The position numbers and the translations under genes are program-made. DNA of 64,000 bases from Bacteroidota bacterium (GTDB taxonomy: Bacteria; Bacteroidota; Bacteroidia; UBA8524): NCBI GenBank assembly GCA_006226545.1, contig SBGR01000064.1:17468-81467 (forward strand). The letters are read 5' to 3'. Positions 43,385 through 52,640 of this stretch are shown here, in pieces (within the stretch, counting starts at the first letter, position 1; each line of letters opens with the position of its first letter). A model generated the notes under the pieces. It was not told the origin of the DNA. It saw only the letters and a list, made by a program, of their open reading frames with translations, and made no database searches.

Positions 43385-43837
43385 ATGTACGAAGGACTAG
43401 TTCATGCGCATTCCGGTTTACGTTGGGTAGTATTGCTCGGCGGTATTTATGCTATAATGGTAGCTTACAAAGCTTGGAAAGGAAATCAAGCATTTGTTGG
43501 ATCTGTTAAATCTGCAGGTACCATTTTCTTAAGCTCTTTGCATCTTCAATTCGTCTTAGGATTAATCCTATACTTCATGTCGCCCTGGTTTCAAGCATTA
43601 AAAGACGATGCGTCTGCTGTGATGGGAAATAGCGTGGCTAGATTTTATGCGGTAGAGCATATCAGTATGATGCTAGTGGCGGTTATAATTGCGACCATCG
43701 GTAGTGCAAAATCAAAACGTAAAGCCGACGCTGCAGCCAAAAGCAAAACCCGCTTTATCTGGTTTTTGATAGCGATGGTAATCATTCTTATTTCTATTCC
43801 TTGGCCAATGCGTTTTGAGAACGCAGGTTGGTTCTAA
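43385..43837 (+). CDS. Four-helix membrane protein with conserved-looking histidines
   Basis: A 150-residue inner-membrane protein with four predicted helices. Three His positions lie in or near helices (VHAHSGLRW at the start, SSLHLQFVLG in helix 2, AVEHISMMLV in helix 3). The pattern resembles small cytochrome b561-like proteins and would suit heme ligation, but I see no full family motif. Its function is therefore unknown. A perfect -7 element TATCTTTG (43358-43365) lies 19 nt before the ATG. DUF456 follows with only 4 nt between. Confidence 0.65.
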   Translation: MYEGLVHAHSGLRWVVLLGGIYAIMVAYKAWKGNQAFVGSVKSAGTIFLSSLHLQFVLGLILYFMSPWFQALKDDASAVMGNSVARFYAVEHISMMLVAVIIATIGSAKSKRKADAAAKSKTRFIWFLIAMVIILISIPWPMRFENAGWF

Positions 43838-43841
43838 TGAG

Positions 43842-44315
43842 GTGGAATACCTATTCCTTTTAATTGCTTTAGTCCTTTTCCTACTCGGGATTATTGGCAG
43901 CTTTTTGCCTATTCTTCCCGGGCCAATACTGACCTTGGCAGGAGTATTAGTGTCTCATTGGTCGGGGATAGCCTTATTTGACGCAAGTAGTTTGTGGTTA
44001 TGGGTTGGATTAACCCTGCTGGTTACCCTATTGGATTTCTATATGCCGGCCTATCTGGTGAACAAGGCCAAGGGAACACGTTCCGGACAGCGTGGAGCGC
44101 TTGTAGGAGCAATTCTAGGACTTTTCTTTTCTCCTCCGGGTATACTTCTAGGTCCTTTTATTGGTGCTCTGATTGGTGAATTGGCTGCAGGCACAGATTC
44201 AAGTAAGGCCATGCGCAGTGCGTGGTTTGCTTTTCTCGGTTTTATCAGTGGTAGCTTCCTTAAACTACTGTTTGCCTTGGCCGCGCTAATCGCTTTTTTC
44301 TTCGCTTATTTCTGA
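43842..44315 (+). CDS. DUF456 family membrane protein
   Basis: A 157-residue polytopic protein of the DUF456 family, with glycine-rich membrane helices (GIIGSFLPILPGPILTLAGV, AILGLFFSPPGILLGPFIGA). Family function unknown. The frame opens further upstream with a TTG at 43815 inside the previous gene; I prefer GTG 43842 (reads MEYLFLLIAL), 4 nt after the previous stop. It is co-transcribed with the four-helix protein. Confidence 0.8.
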   Translation: MEYLFLLIALVLFLLGIIGSFLPILPGPILTLAGVLVSHWSGIALFDASSLWLWVGLTLLVTLLDFYMPAYLVNKAKGTRSGQRGALVGAILGLFFSPPGILLGPFIGALIGELAAGTDSSKAMRSAWFAFLGFISGSFLKLLFALAALIAFFFAYF

Positions 44316-44378
44316 AGATTTCCTTGAAGGTATGAAGGGAGTTTAGCATCTTGCGCTAAACAATTGTATCAACAAGAG

Positions 44379-45206
44379 ATGAAAAAATTATTCTTATCTG
44401 TATTGAGCTTCAGCTTAATCAGCGCTGCTACAGCTCAACCTGATTTGCCTGCACCAAGCCCGAAAGCCATGGTAATGCAAACCGTTGGATTAACCGATAT
44501 TACCATTGAATACAGCTCTCCTGCAGTAAATGGCCGTACAATCTTTGGTGGATTGGTTCCATACGATTCACTTTGGAGAACCGGAGCAAATGCAGCCACT
44601 AAAATTACTTTTAGCGAAGACGTTAAAGTTGGATCTAGCGATGTTAAAGCGGGTACTTATTCTATTTTTACTATTCCGGGTAAAACAGAATGGACCTTCA
44701 TTATCAATTCTGATTATGCTCAAAGCGGAACTTCCAAATACGACAAAGCGAAAGACGTATTACGCCTAACCGTAAAAAGCGAAACTATTGCAAGCAAAGA
44801 ACGTATGGCTTTTTCCATTACCAACTTTAGCGAGGCGGGAGGAAACATTACATTGGAATGGTCAACCGTACAAATCAACGTTCCATTTACTGTAAGTACA
44901 GCTGCGCAAGCGCAACGTAATATCGACCGTGCCGTGGGTGGAACTTGGAGAGTATATGCTCAATCTGCGCGTTATATGTTAGAGCATGATGGCGATATGA
45001 ACAAGGCGCTTGAATTGATTAACCAATCTGTTTCTTTGAGCGAAGGCTGGTACAATACCTGGATCAAAGCGCAAATTTTGCACAAATTGGGCAAGAAAAA
45101 AGAAGCTTTGGCAGCAGCCAATCGTGCTTATGAATTAGGCAATAAAACACCGGAAGGTTTCTTCTATAAATCGCAAGTAGAAAAAGCCTTGAACGACTGG
45201 AAATAA
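44379..45206 (+). CDS. DUF2911 secreted protein with C-terminal helical repeat
   Basis: A 275-residue secreted protein with signal peptide ending ATAQ. The DUF2911 domain is clear: SPKAMVMQTVGLTDITIEYS, GRTIFGGLVPYDSLWRTGAN and KAGTYSIFTIPG. The C-terminal ~90 residues contain TPR-like helices (MNKALELINQSVSLSEGW, KKEALAAANRAYELG). It is common in Bacteroidota, of unknown function, likely periplasmic. I start at 44379 (MKKLFLSV); a frame from 44364 adds five residues before the signal. Confidence 0.85.
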   Translation: MKKLFLSVLSFSLISAATAQPDLPAPSPKAMVMQTVGLTDITIEYSSPAVNGRTIFGGLVPYDSLWRTGANAATKITFSEDVKVGSSDVKAGTYSIFTIPGKTEWTFIINSDYAQSGTSKYDKAKDVLRLTVKSETIASKERMAFSITNFSEAGGNITLEWSTVQINVPFTVSTAAQAQRNIDRAVGGTWRVYAQSARYMLEHDGDMNKALELINQSVSLSEGWYNTWIKAQILHKLGKKKEALAAANRAYELGNKTPEGFFYKSQVEKALNDWK

Positions 45207-45225
45207 GATATTTCAACCTTAAAAG

Positions 45226-45254
45226 AAAAGCCGGCCCTAAAGCCTGCTTTTTTT
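45226..45254. terminator. Bidirectional terminator between DUF2911 and terC genes
   Basis: Stem AAAGC-c-GGC / GCC-t-GCTTT with loop CCTAAA and one mismatched pair; T-run after it on the plus strand, A-run before it. It reaches the terC stop codon. Confidence 0.7.
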
Positions 45255-45987
45255 AGTTATGTCGTTTTTGATCTTTGCTCCGTAGCCTAATGTTTAAGGT
45301 TTCTACCAGCAGAGAAAAGGCCATCGCGAAATAGACATAGCCTTTGGGTACGTGTACATCCAAAGCTTCAATAAACAAGGTCAAGCCAATCATAATTAAA
45401 AAGCTTAAGGCCAACATCTTCATGGTTGGGTGCTTCTGGATAAAGTTGCTGATTGGTTTAGCGAATTGATACATGATTATCATTGAAATGATAACGGCAA
45501 TAATCATGATGCCCACGTGGTTGGCCAAGCCCACAGCGGTAATGATGGAATCAAAAGAGAAGATGATATCCAAAACGATGATCTGACCAATAACCGAAGC
45601 AAAGGAGCTTTGTTTTCCATTGGTTTTAGCTTCTTCATCGCCGTGTTCAATACGTTCGTGAATCTCCATGGTACTTTTACCAATTAAAAAGAGTCCGCCG
45701 GCCATCAGAATGATATCCCGCCAACTGATTTCATTTGCCATTAGGGTAAAGACGGGTTGTGTCAAGCCAATAATCCAGCTGATCAACATCAATAAGAAAA
45801 CACGGATAATCAAGGCTAAGCTAATGCCAATGCTGCGGGCTTTATCCTGCTGCTCGGCCGGTAGTTTATTGCTAACCAAGCTGATAAATATCACGTTATC
45901 AATGCCCAAAACAATTTCCATTAAGGTCAACGTAAGCAATGAGATCCAAGCAGCCGAGCTACTGAAAAGGTGGAGGAATTCGTTCAT
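45253..45987 (-). CDS. TerC family integral membrane protein
   Basis: A 244-residue TerC-family protein with about seven helices. MEIVLGIDNVIFISLVS (about residue 22) and IIVLDIIFSFDSIITAVG (about residue 138) carry the family's two acidic metal-binding motifs. Such proteins export manganese or other metals, or support metal loading of exported proteins; older tellurite-resistance names are misleading. The start lies 1 nt after the stop of the small secreted protein, so it may be the last gene of the PIG-L/symporter transcript. Confidence 0.92.
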   Translation of the reverse strand: MNEFLHLFSSSAAWISLLTLTLMEIVLGIDNVIFISLVSNKLPAEQQDKARSIGISLALIIRVFLLMLISWIIGLTQPVFTLMANEISWRDIILMAGGLFLIGKSTMEIHERIEHGDEEAKTNGKQSSFASVIGQIIVLDIIFSFDSIITAVGLANHVGIMIIAVIISMIIMYQFAKPISNFIQKHPTMKMLALSFLIMIGLTLFIEALDVHVPKGYVYFAMAFSLLVETLNIRLRSKDQKRHN

Positions 45988-45988
45988 G

Positions 45989-46471
45989 TTATTGTCTTAT
46001 AAATGTTCCGTATTGTTTTCCTAATACCACAAATGGTCGAACTCTAAATCCGTCTGCTTCTTTGGCTGTTGTTTCTTGACCAAAGAAGAGGCTATAACTC
46101 ACTTGTTTCTCAGTATCAGAAAAGTTGTAAACCAACTGATACAGGGTTTCATCCACGTAATAGGTAAAAGTTAATAGCGATTCAGCAAATACACCATTCA
46201 AGAGAATACCGTTGTTTTCGTCCATGGTAAACGAGCCGTCGCTGTGTTGTATGAGGGTATAGTTTTTTGCCATACCACCCGCAAACTGGGAATTCCACGA
46301 CCAAGTGGAATCATTTTGTCTTTTCACGCTAAGGCTCATCGCTATGCTATCTTGCCCTTTATAAGCCGGACTCAATTTCAAGTAACCCGTATAGGTTGCT
46401 GAATCAGGTAAAGCCGCTTGGGTGCTAAGCACAAGCAATAAGAGACTACTGAGAATCGCTAGCTTTTTCAT
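45989..46471 (-). CDS. Small secreted protein downstream of the symporter
   Basis: A 160-residue protein with a signal peptide ending STQA (about residue 19). The mature region is beta-rich (YTGYLKLSPAYKGQDSIAM, YYVDETLYQLVYNFSD) and lipocalin-like at a guess. I do not recognise the family. It overlaps the symporter 3' end by 26 nt and is followed directly by terC, so it belongs to the same unit. Confidence 0.7.
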   Translation of the reverse strand: MKKLAILSSLLLLVLSTQAALPDSATYTGYLKLSPAYKGQDSIAMSLSVKRQNDSTWSWNSQFAGGMAKNYTLIQHSDGSFTMDENNGILLNGVFAESLLTFTYYVDETLYQLVYNFSDTEKQVSYSLFFGQETTAKEADGFRVRPFVVLGKQYGTFIRQ

Positions 46472-48122
46472 CGCTTCGAAAATACCTTAAAAGCAGGGCA
46501 ATTGCTATCAGGCTAACACTTCCGATTGGGTTTAGCCAAAGAAAGCTCAATTTGTTGCCGTAAATCGAGAATAAGCTGATAACAATAACCTGAGCGGCCA
46601 ATGCAGCGGGAAATACTTCTTTGGCACTGAGTTTTTTAAGAAAGAATCCACAGATAAACACGCCCAGGATAGGCCCGTAAAACAAGGAACCTACAATATT
46701 GACGAGCTGAATGAGGTTTTCAACCAAAGAGGCGCTTAGGGCAAATACAATCGCTAAAACGCCCCAGAAAAGCGTAAATAGACGAGAAACTTGAAGGTCG
46801 CTCTTGTTGCTTTTCCAATTGAGTCGTTTAAAATAATCCACTACCGCCGTAGACGTCAAGGCATTAAGCTCACTGGAGGTAGAACTCATGGCCGCAGATA
46901 AGATTACAGCTAACAGTAGTCCAATCAGCCCCGGTGGGAAATAGCTTAGAATGAAATTCAGGAATACATAATCCGTGTCTTTGCTTTCAGCATCAGGTAA
47001 GGCATTGCCAAGGTAGGCCTTAAACGCTGCGCGATTCTGCGACATCGCTTTATCCAAGCTTTGGTAGTTATCGGGGTAGTCTTTTGCCAAGGCTTCATTG
47101 GCGGCGATGGACTTAAGCTGAAAAAGCGAATCGTGTTTGGCTTGGTACGCTGCAACCGAGTCGGGCTGCGCAGTTGCAATCTGCTCCAATTGTGCCGAAT
47201 TGAAATAAATAGGAGGCTTTTCAAATTGGTAAAAGGCAAACAGCATAACGCCTACCAGTAGAATGAAAAACTGCATCGGGATTTTTAAAACAGCATTGAA
47301 CAAAAGGCCCATGCGACTCTGACGTGTGTCGGTAGCGGTGATATACCGTTGAACCTGCGATTGATCCGTGCCGAAATAGGAAAGCGATAAGAAGAAGCCT
47401 CCAAAAATGCCAGACCAAATGGTATAGCGGGTTTCCGGATTAAAACTAAAGTCTACCGCATCCAAACGTCCGGTCCAATTGGCCAATCGAAGGGCATCCT
47501 TGAAACTCACCGATTCCGGAATGCCTTGTAGAATGAGATAAAAGGCCACGAACATTCCGAAAAAGATAACTGCCATCTGCTGTTTCTGGGTGATGCTCAC
47601 GGCTTTGGTGCCACCCGATACAGTATAGGCGATAACCAATAGTCCAATAACCAAGTTGGTTATTTGCAGATCCCAGCCAAACAAAGTAGACAATACGATG
47701 CTTGGCGCATAAATGGTTATACCTGCTGCAAAGGCGCGGGAAATTAAGAACAGGGACGCAGTTAAGAGTCTGGTTTTTAAGTCGAAACGCTGCTCAAGGT
47801 ATTCGTAAGCCGTATAGACTTTTAAGCGATAATAGATGGGAATAAATACTGCACAAATCAAGATTAGGGCAAGTGGTAGTCCGAAATAGATCTGAACGAA
47901 TCGTAAGCCGTCTTCGTAACCTTGTCCGGTGGCTGAAAGAAATGTAATGGCACTCGCCTGAGTAGCCATCACTGATAAACCTACAGTCCACCAACGATCG
48001 CTATTACCGCCTTTTAGAAATCCTTCTAAATCCCGACTTTGTTTTCGGGTTTTCCAGATGCCAAAAGCCACAATGGACAGCAGCGTTCCGCAGAGTACAA
48101 ACCAATCTAATGCGCTCATCAT
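46446..48122 (-). CDS. Sodium:solute symporter (SSS/SLC5 family)
   Basis: A 558-residue Na+-coupled transporter with about 13 helices. WWTVGLSVMATQASAITFLS (about residue 44-63) is the sodium-binding helix-1 region, and SRAFAAGITIYAP and YTVSGGTKAVS are family motifs. A polar insert of about 80 residues (QPDSVAAYQAKHDSLFQLK) lies between the middle helices, as in Bacteroidota paralogues. The substrate is unknown; the upstream PIG-L deacetylase suggests an N-acetyl sugar or related compound. The ATG overlaps the stop of a 35-aa gene. Starts at 48122 and 48119 are adjacent. Confidence 0.9.
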   Translation of the reverse strand: MMSALDWFVLCGTLLSIVAFGIWKTRKQSRDLEGFLKGGNSDRWWTVGLSVMATQASAITFLSATGQGYEDGLRFVQIYFGLPLALILICAVFIPIYYRLKVYTAYEYLEQRFDLKTRLLTASLFLISRAFAAGITIYAPSIVLSTLFGWDLQITNLVIGLLVIAYTVSGGTKAVSITQKQQMAVIFFGMFVAFYLILQGIPESVSFKDALRLANWTGRLDAVDFSFNPETRYTIWSGIFGGFFLSLSYFGTDQSQVQRYITATDTRQSRMGLLFNAVLKIPMQFFILLVGVMLFAFYQFEKPPIYFNSAQLEQIATAQPDSVAAYQAKHDSLFQLKSIAANEALAKDYPDNYQSLDKAMSQNRAAFKAYLGNALPDAESKDTDYVFLNFILSYFPPGLIGLLLAVILSAAMSSTSSELNALTSTAVVDYFKRLNWKSNKSDLQVSRLFTLFWGVLAIVFALSASLVENLIQLVNIVGSLFYGPILGVFICGFFLKKLSAKEVFPAALAAQVIVISLFSIYGNKLSFLWLNPIGSVSLIAIALLLRYFRSDEKASDSQ

Positions 48123-48226
48123 AACCAGGAAGGAATTAAGCTCAATACAATTAGTTCAATAATTAGAAAGCCTAAAACCAAGGCATAACGGCGGTTCCAA
48201 TATGTTTTCTCTTTAGAATCTTCCAT
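48119..48226 (-). CDS. 35-residue single-span membrane microprotein
   Basis: A 35-residue frame on the minus strand: MEDSKEKTYWNRRYALVLG followed by a hydrophobic segment (FLIIELIVLSLIPSWL). The ATG overlaps the last 14 bases of the PIG-L gene, and its stop overlaps the symporter start (TTATGATG). Both overlaps are the signature of translational coupling. A charged cytoplasmic end and one helix resemble the small DUF3311-like partners encoded before many SSS symporters. It is too short for most gene callers. Expression is inferred, not shown. Confidence 0.72.
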   Translation of the reverse strand: MEDSKEKTYWNRRYALVLGFLIIELIVLSLIPSWL

Positions 48227-50708
48227 GCTGTTCTAGGGCAATGAGGTTAAGCAACAGTTGGTAGGCACTAGGAACACCGGCAGGTAATTCACGAAAGAAG
48301 GATAGTCCGCAATAACTTATTCCCCCTTTACCGTAAGTGGCATTGAGTAATATACCTTGTCGCATAGGTTCTCCTGAATCGTGTCCCTGCAAGAGCTGGA
48401 TATACGCACTATCCGCAGTTTCAGCGAAATACAAGCCTCTTTCTTGAATCCAGCCGGTAAATGAGGTTGAGTCCAATACGTGAGGTTGGTTAAATACCGG
48501 ATGTTTGGGAAGAATAGGTTCTAGTGTAGCATCTTCTTCGGTTATTCGGTTTCTGCCAAGCTCCAATGGGTAAGGCGAAAAAACATTGGCATCAAACCTT
48601 CTGCTGGTATTGTATTGCACAATGACGTGTCCTCCGTTTTTGATGTAATTCAATAAGGCATTTTTGTATTCAGTGGTAAAATCAAGTGTATTGAAGGCTC
48701 GGATTCCGAAGATTAAAACCGGATACTTTGCTGTTGTTCGAGCATCTTTCAACTGACTCAATTCCAAATTATCCACCTGCAATCCGGCCGATCTCAGGTA
48801 GGTATCTACCTCGTCTCCGGCACCTTGAACATAGGCTACCTTCTTATTTACAGGCTTGATATTCAATAGGTAAAGTGGGACTGTAGCCTCCTGTGGATAT
48901 TGATATGTACCAATATGGTCGTAGCTGATGAGTTGTGTTGAGAAGAGCGGTTTTTCAAAGCGAATGCTGAAGAGGTCGGAGCCTTTAGCATTGTTGGCAT
49001 TGATGTCTACTTCACCTTCGAAGCTTGTATTGGCCTTGATCATCACTTCGCGACCCAGTTGTTTGCGTTTTACGCCAAATCCTGAACCCGCCCCGGTGAT
49101 AAGTGTTCCATTGTAATCGCTAGCTGCTTCTATGGTGAAATTTAAGGTCTTACTGCTGCTCTGATTAGCAAATAACAAAGCGTTGGAGTTGAAGCTTATT
49201 CGGTATTGCGGTGTAACCAAAACCTCTCTTCTAAGCTCTCCCTTTACCGGATCTACGCTGGTATAGGTGAGTGGAATACGTCGCTTAAAACGGAGGCCGT
49301 AGACCTCCAATTCAACTTCTACGGTGAATTGCGCATCAACACCTGCATCGCAGGCTACGTTTCTCCAGCTGCTATTGAACATGCTTTCACTTTTTCCAAA
49401 CCTCATCCAAGGGATGTCGCTTATCTTACCTGGGCTTAAATGGACCATCAAATCCTTCTCGATCAATGAATGCTCTTGAAGAAGGGTATTAAATGTATAG
49501 CTAGAATCAAGGTAAATGCCTTCTGTTCCGTGGACTTGAATAAGTTTAAGGCTTGAATTCTGACGGCTGAGAATGGAGAATTTAGATTTTAATGTACTTC
49601 CTTCCGGAATTTCTGATTTCTCAGCTTCTAATCGAATCACTATTCCACTCAATTGAAGAATGATTTCTTCAACTTGTTTCATTTTGTACAAAAGGAGGGA
49701 GCGATTTGATTTTTTCGCCTCCATTTCCAGACTTTTATGAAGGTTGACTAATTCTGTCAATGAATTATCAAAATGTTTATTATCAATGTTTTGCGATAAT
49801 AATCTCAAGTTGTTTTGAATTAGCTTATTGGAGAAACTTCCTTCAAATTCTTGAAACGGGTTTTGTCGATTTCGCGGCATTCTTCCTTTCACTAAAACCA
49901 AAAACTCCAATTGCTTTCCCACGGGTTCGCCTGAGCCAAAGCCTTGGCTTTTATGCATGCTGCGACTTCTACCGGCAATTTCAGTATAGCTCGCGCCCAA
50001 TAAAGGGTTATAGGTTCCAACGTCGACAGCAAAAAGGCTATCCATCTTGCCTAATTCCTGTTCTAAATTGGCGTTCCACCAGGTACTTGCATTGTAGAAG
50101 AGGGTTTGTGTTTTCCATGGACTTACGCCGTATTTGAATTGTTCAGGAAAAGCATCGGCTCTCGCAGCAAGCTCAAAGGCTTCATTGGCTAAAAGGGCAG
50201 AGGTGGTGTGGTGACCATGTGTTGGGTATCCGCTCGTGGCAAAGCGTGTAATAATAACATCCGGCTGTAGTTTGCGAATAACAAATACCATATCGCTTAA
50301 AATGGAATCTCTGTTCCATTTGGTTAAGGTTTCGTCGGCTGTTTTGGAGTAACCAAAATCGTAAGCGCGAGTGAAGTATTGTTCTCCTCCATCGATTTTG
50401 CGGGCTTCAGCCAATTCGTGTGTTCGGATAATGCCCAACTGAACGCCTAATTCGTTACCAATTAGGTTTTGCCCTCCGTCGCCACGGGTTAGCGAAAGAT
50501 AGGCGGTGCGAAATTTCTTTTCATTGGCAAGCCAAGAAATGAGTCGGGTATTCTCATCGTCGGGATGTGCCGCGATGTACAATACAGTGCTTTGTTGAGG
50601 AAGTTTTGCTACTTCATGTTGGATCCTGGAATAGTTCCATTGTTCTTGCGCTTGAACTTGCGCGCCTATACAAAGAAAGAGACTCCAGCTTAGTATTTTT
50701 CTTATCAT
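48213..50708 (-). CDS. Secreted PIG-L (LmbE-like) deacetylase with large C-terminal region
   Basis: An 831-residue protein with a signal peptide ending QVQAQ (about residue 20). The PIG-L domain occupies residues about 40-290; AAHPDDEN holds the zinc-binding HPDD motif, and GYPTHGHHTTS supplies the later His. These zinc enzymes remove N-acetyl groups from sugars or similar compounds. The remaining ~540 residues are Ig-like and then a flavodoxin/ThuA-like fold (YVQGAGDEVDTYLRSAGL, GGHVIVQYN). It should be periplasmic or surface-located. It is first in a run with a 35-aa membrane protein, a symporter, a small secreted protein and terC. Confidence 0.87.
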   Translation of the reverse strand: MIRKILSWSLFLCIGAQVQAQEQWNYSRIQHEVAKLPQQSTVLYIAAHPDDENTRLISWLANEKKFRTAYLSLTRGDGGQNLIGNELGVQLGIIRTHELAEARKIDGGEQYFTRAYDFGYSKTADETLTKWNRDSILSDMVFVIRKLQPDVIITRFATSGYPTHGHHTTSALLANEAFELAARADAFPEQFKYGVSPWKTQTLFYNASTWWNANLEQELGKMDSLFAVDVGTYNPLLGASYTEIAGRSRSMHKSQGFGSGEPVGKQLEFLVLVKGRMPRNRQNPFQEFEGSFSNKLIQNNLRLLSQNIDNKHFDNSLTELVNLHKSLEMEAKKSNRSLLLYKMKQVEEIILQLSGIVIRLEAEKSEIPEGSTLKSKFSILSRQNSSLKLIQVHGTEGIYLDSSYTFNTLLQEHSLIEKDLMVHLSPGKISDIPWMRFGKSESMFNSSWRNVACDAGVDAQFTVEVELEVYGLRFKRRIPLTYTSVDPVKGELRREVLVTPQYRISFNSNALLFANQSSSKTLNFTIEAASDYNGTLITGAGSGFGVKRKQLGREVMIKANTSFEGEVDINANNAKGSDLFSIRFEKPLFSTQLISYDHIGTYQYPQEATVPLYLLNIKPVNKKVAYVQGAGDEVDTYLRSAGLQVDNLELSQLKDARTTAKYPVLIFGIRAFNTLDFTTEYKNALLNYIKNGGHVIVQYNTSRRFDANVFSPYPLELGRNRITEEDATLEPILPKHPVFNQPHVLDSTSFTGWIQERGLYFAETADSAYIQLLQGHDSGEPMRQGILLNATYGKGGISYCGLSFFRELPAGVPSAYQLLLNLIALEQHGRF

Positions 50709-50784
50709 GTTTCGTGATTAAGGATAGCCGAATTTAAATGTTACAACAAGAAATCAAAAGTTTAGCCAGCGGTGCTGATGTGTA

Positions 50785-50810
50785 TAAAAAAAGCTCCCAA
50801 AGGAGCTTTT
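50785..50810 (-). terminator. Intrinsic terminator of the TonB-dependent receptor gene
   Basis: Stem AAAAGCTCC/GGAGCTTTT with loop CAAA, T-run on the minus strand; 7 nt after the receptor stop. Confidence 0.9.
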
Positions 50811-50816
50811 GAAAAT

Positions 50817-52640
50817 TTAAAACTGATACGATAAGGATGTTCGGAACCAACGCAATGGCATCTGAACATAGGTAGAGCCGAAGTAATTTGTTTCGGTCAG
50901 GTTTTCTACCTGTCCACGTAAGGTGAATTTCTTGAACTGAATATTGAGCGAGGCATCTAAAATATGAGCCGGTGTATAACTCATGCGTTCTTGGTAACGG
51001 TAGAAGATGCCTAAGCTTACCCTCTTATGCAAACGAAACTCGGAGCTGAGTACAATCTGGTGCTTCAAGAAGTCGTATACATAACGGGAAATTTGTTCGG
51101 TTTGAATTTTCGAAACGTCAATCCAGGAGTAGCCCATGCGAATGCGTTTAACAATTCCTTTTTCAAAGCGCATATTGGCTTCCAGTTCGGCACCTTGTGT
51201 ATAAACATTACTCACGTTTATGGCTTTCCAAGGTGTGCTTGTATTTTCTCTTTGCCAATCGATAAGGCTGGAGGCATTACGGTAAAAATAGTTGGCGCCA
51301 AAATAAAGGTTTCGCTTCGTCCATTTGTATCCGGCTTCGTAGGTGAAGGCTGCTTCGGGAGCGAGGTTAGGATTGCCTAAACTAGACGGACCTGCATCGG
51401 TATAATACAGATCGGTGAAGGTAGGAACTCGGTAAGAGCGCCCGGTGCTTACATAAAGTTTGGAGCTTGAATTCAGGTCGTAGGATACATCCATGCCCGG
51501 ATAAGCCACCCATCCGAAATTCTGGATATACGAGACATTAGTCCCAATTACGGCGTTGATTCGCTGCCACTTAATAAAACGGTGTTCTACAAATAACCCG
51601 GAAATGAGTCGGCTGCGATCGCCTAAATTAGAGCTGTTTATTTGCTCTTGCCTGATTTCAGCACCCCAGCTGCTGGTTCCTAGTTTGCTTTCGTGACTCA
51701 TGTTGAAGTCGGCAGAGAACACATCGCTTGTATGCAAGTTGATGCCCTTGTGTAGGCTATCTCGCCAAAGGCGAAACTCGTCGCTATGCTGACGCCAGTT
51801 GAGGTTCACCTTCAGGTTTTTGAGCTTAACAAATTGTCCGCTGAGGTTTCCAAAAAACAGATCGGTTTCTTCGTATTCTCTGTATTTCGCAACAGGAGGG
51901 GTATAAAAATGCTGTGCGCCAAAATCCTTGGCTTGCCACCCGAACATCGCAGTGAGTTGTGCGTCGTTGCTTAGCTTGTAATTCGATTGGTACCACAGTT
52001 GGTTATTAGCGAAGTCGCGGTTATCGCTGTAGCCTGCACTTTCTGTTCGCACAAAGCTGATGCGGTTTCCGTAGCGCTCACCCAATTTAAAATTGATTCC
52101 GGCGCCGTATTGCCATGTTTGGAAATCACCCGCCATTACTTCAGCTCTCCCTCCGTTTGAATAGTCTTTTTTAGTGATGATGTTAATTGCTCCGGCAAAA
52201 GCATTTTGTCCGAAAATCCGACTACCCGGTCCGCGCAATACTTCAATGCGCTCAATATCGGATGGGTGAATGGGAAGGTTTAAGAGGTGATGTCCGGTTT
52301 GTGGATCACTCAATTTTACACCGTCAATCAGAACCAGGCATTGATCAAAAGAGCCTCCACGTAAACTGATATCGGCCTGTACGCCTCCAACTCCCCGTTG
52401 GCGAACGTCGATACTGTTTAAATAGGAGAGGATGTCTTGTACATTCAATGCAGGCATAGAACGAAGCTCCTCCGAAAGCAGAACGGTGATGTTCCTTCCT
52501 GATTCGCTAAACCTGACCGGCGTACGTGAATCCTGTACTTGTACTTCGCTAAGTCGCAAAGTATCCGTGTCAATCTGAGCATGAGCAGTTCCCCAACCGA
52601 TCAATAAGCTCGCTAGAATGAATTTTTTTGGTTGAATCAT
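50817..52640 (-). CDS. TonB-dependent outer-membrane receptor, BtuB-like
   Basis: A 607-residue receptor. Signal peptide ends AHA or AHAQ (about residue 21), followed by a TonB-box-like DTLRLSEVQVQ. The plug domain (residues about 40-150) has LNVQDILSYLNSIDVRQRG, LRGGSFDQ, VLIDGVKLSDP and IERIEVLRGPGS. The barrel fills the rest and ends in the aromatic SLSYQF. It imports a scarce ligand (vitamin B12, metal chelate or similar). No B12 riboswitch is apparent upstream. TATTTTCG lies 8 nt before the ATG. A TTTAC-N5-GTAAA sequence lies 60 bases upstream (52700-52714). Confidence 0.9.
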   Translation of the reverse strand: MIQPKKFILASLLIGWGTAHAQIDTDTLRLSEVQVQDSRTPVRFSESGRNITVLLSEELRSMPALNVQDILSYLNSIDVRQRGVGGVQADISLRGGSFDQCLVLIDGVKLSDPQTGHHLLNLPIHPSDIERIEVLRGPGSRIFGQNAFAGAINIITKKDYSNGGRAEVMAGDFQTWQYGAGINFKLGERYGNRISFVRTESAGYSDNRDFANNQLWYQSNYKLSNDAQLTAMFGWQAKDFGAQHFYTPPVAKYREYEETDLFFGNLSGQFVKLKNLKVNLNWRQHSDEFRLWRDSLHKGINLHTSDVFSADFNMSHESKLGTSSWGAEIRQEQINSSNLGDRSRLISGLFVEHRFIKWQRINAVIGTNVSYIQNFGWVAYPGMDVSYDLNSSSKLYVSTGRSYRVPTFTDLYYTDAGPSSLGNPNLAPEAAFTYEAGYKWTKRNLYFGANYFYRNASSLIDWQRENTSTPWKAINVSNVYTQGAELEANMRFEKGIVKRIRMGYSWIDVSKIQTEQISRYVYDFLKHQIVLSSEFRLHKRVSLGIFYRYQERMSYTPAHILDASLNIQFKKFTLRGQVENLTETNYFGSTYVQMPLRWFRTSLSYQF

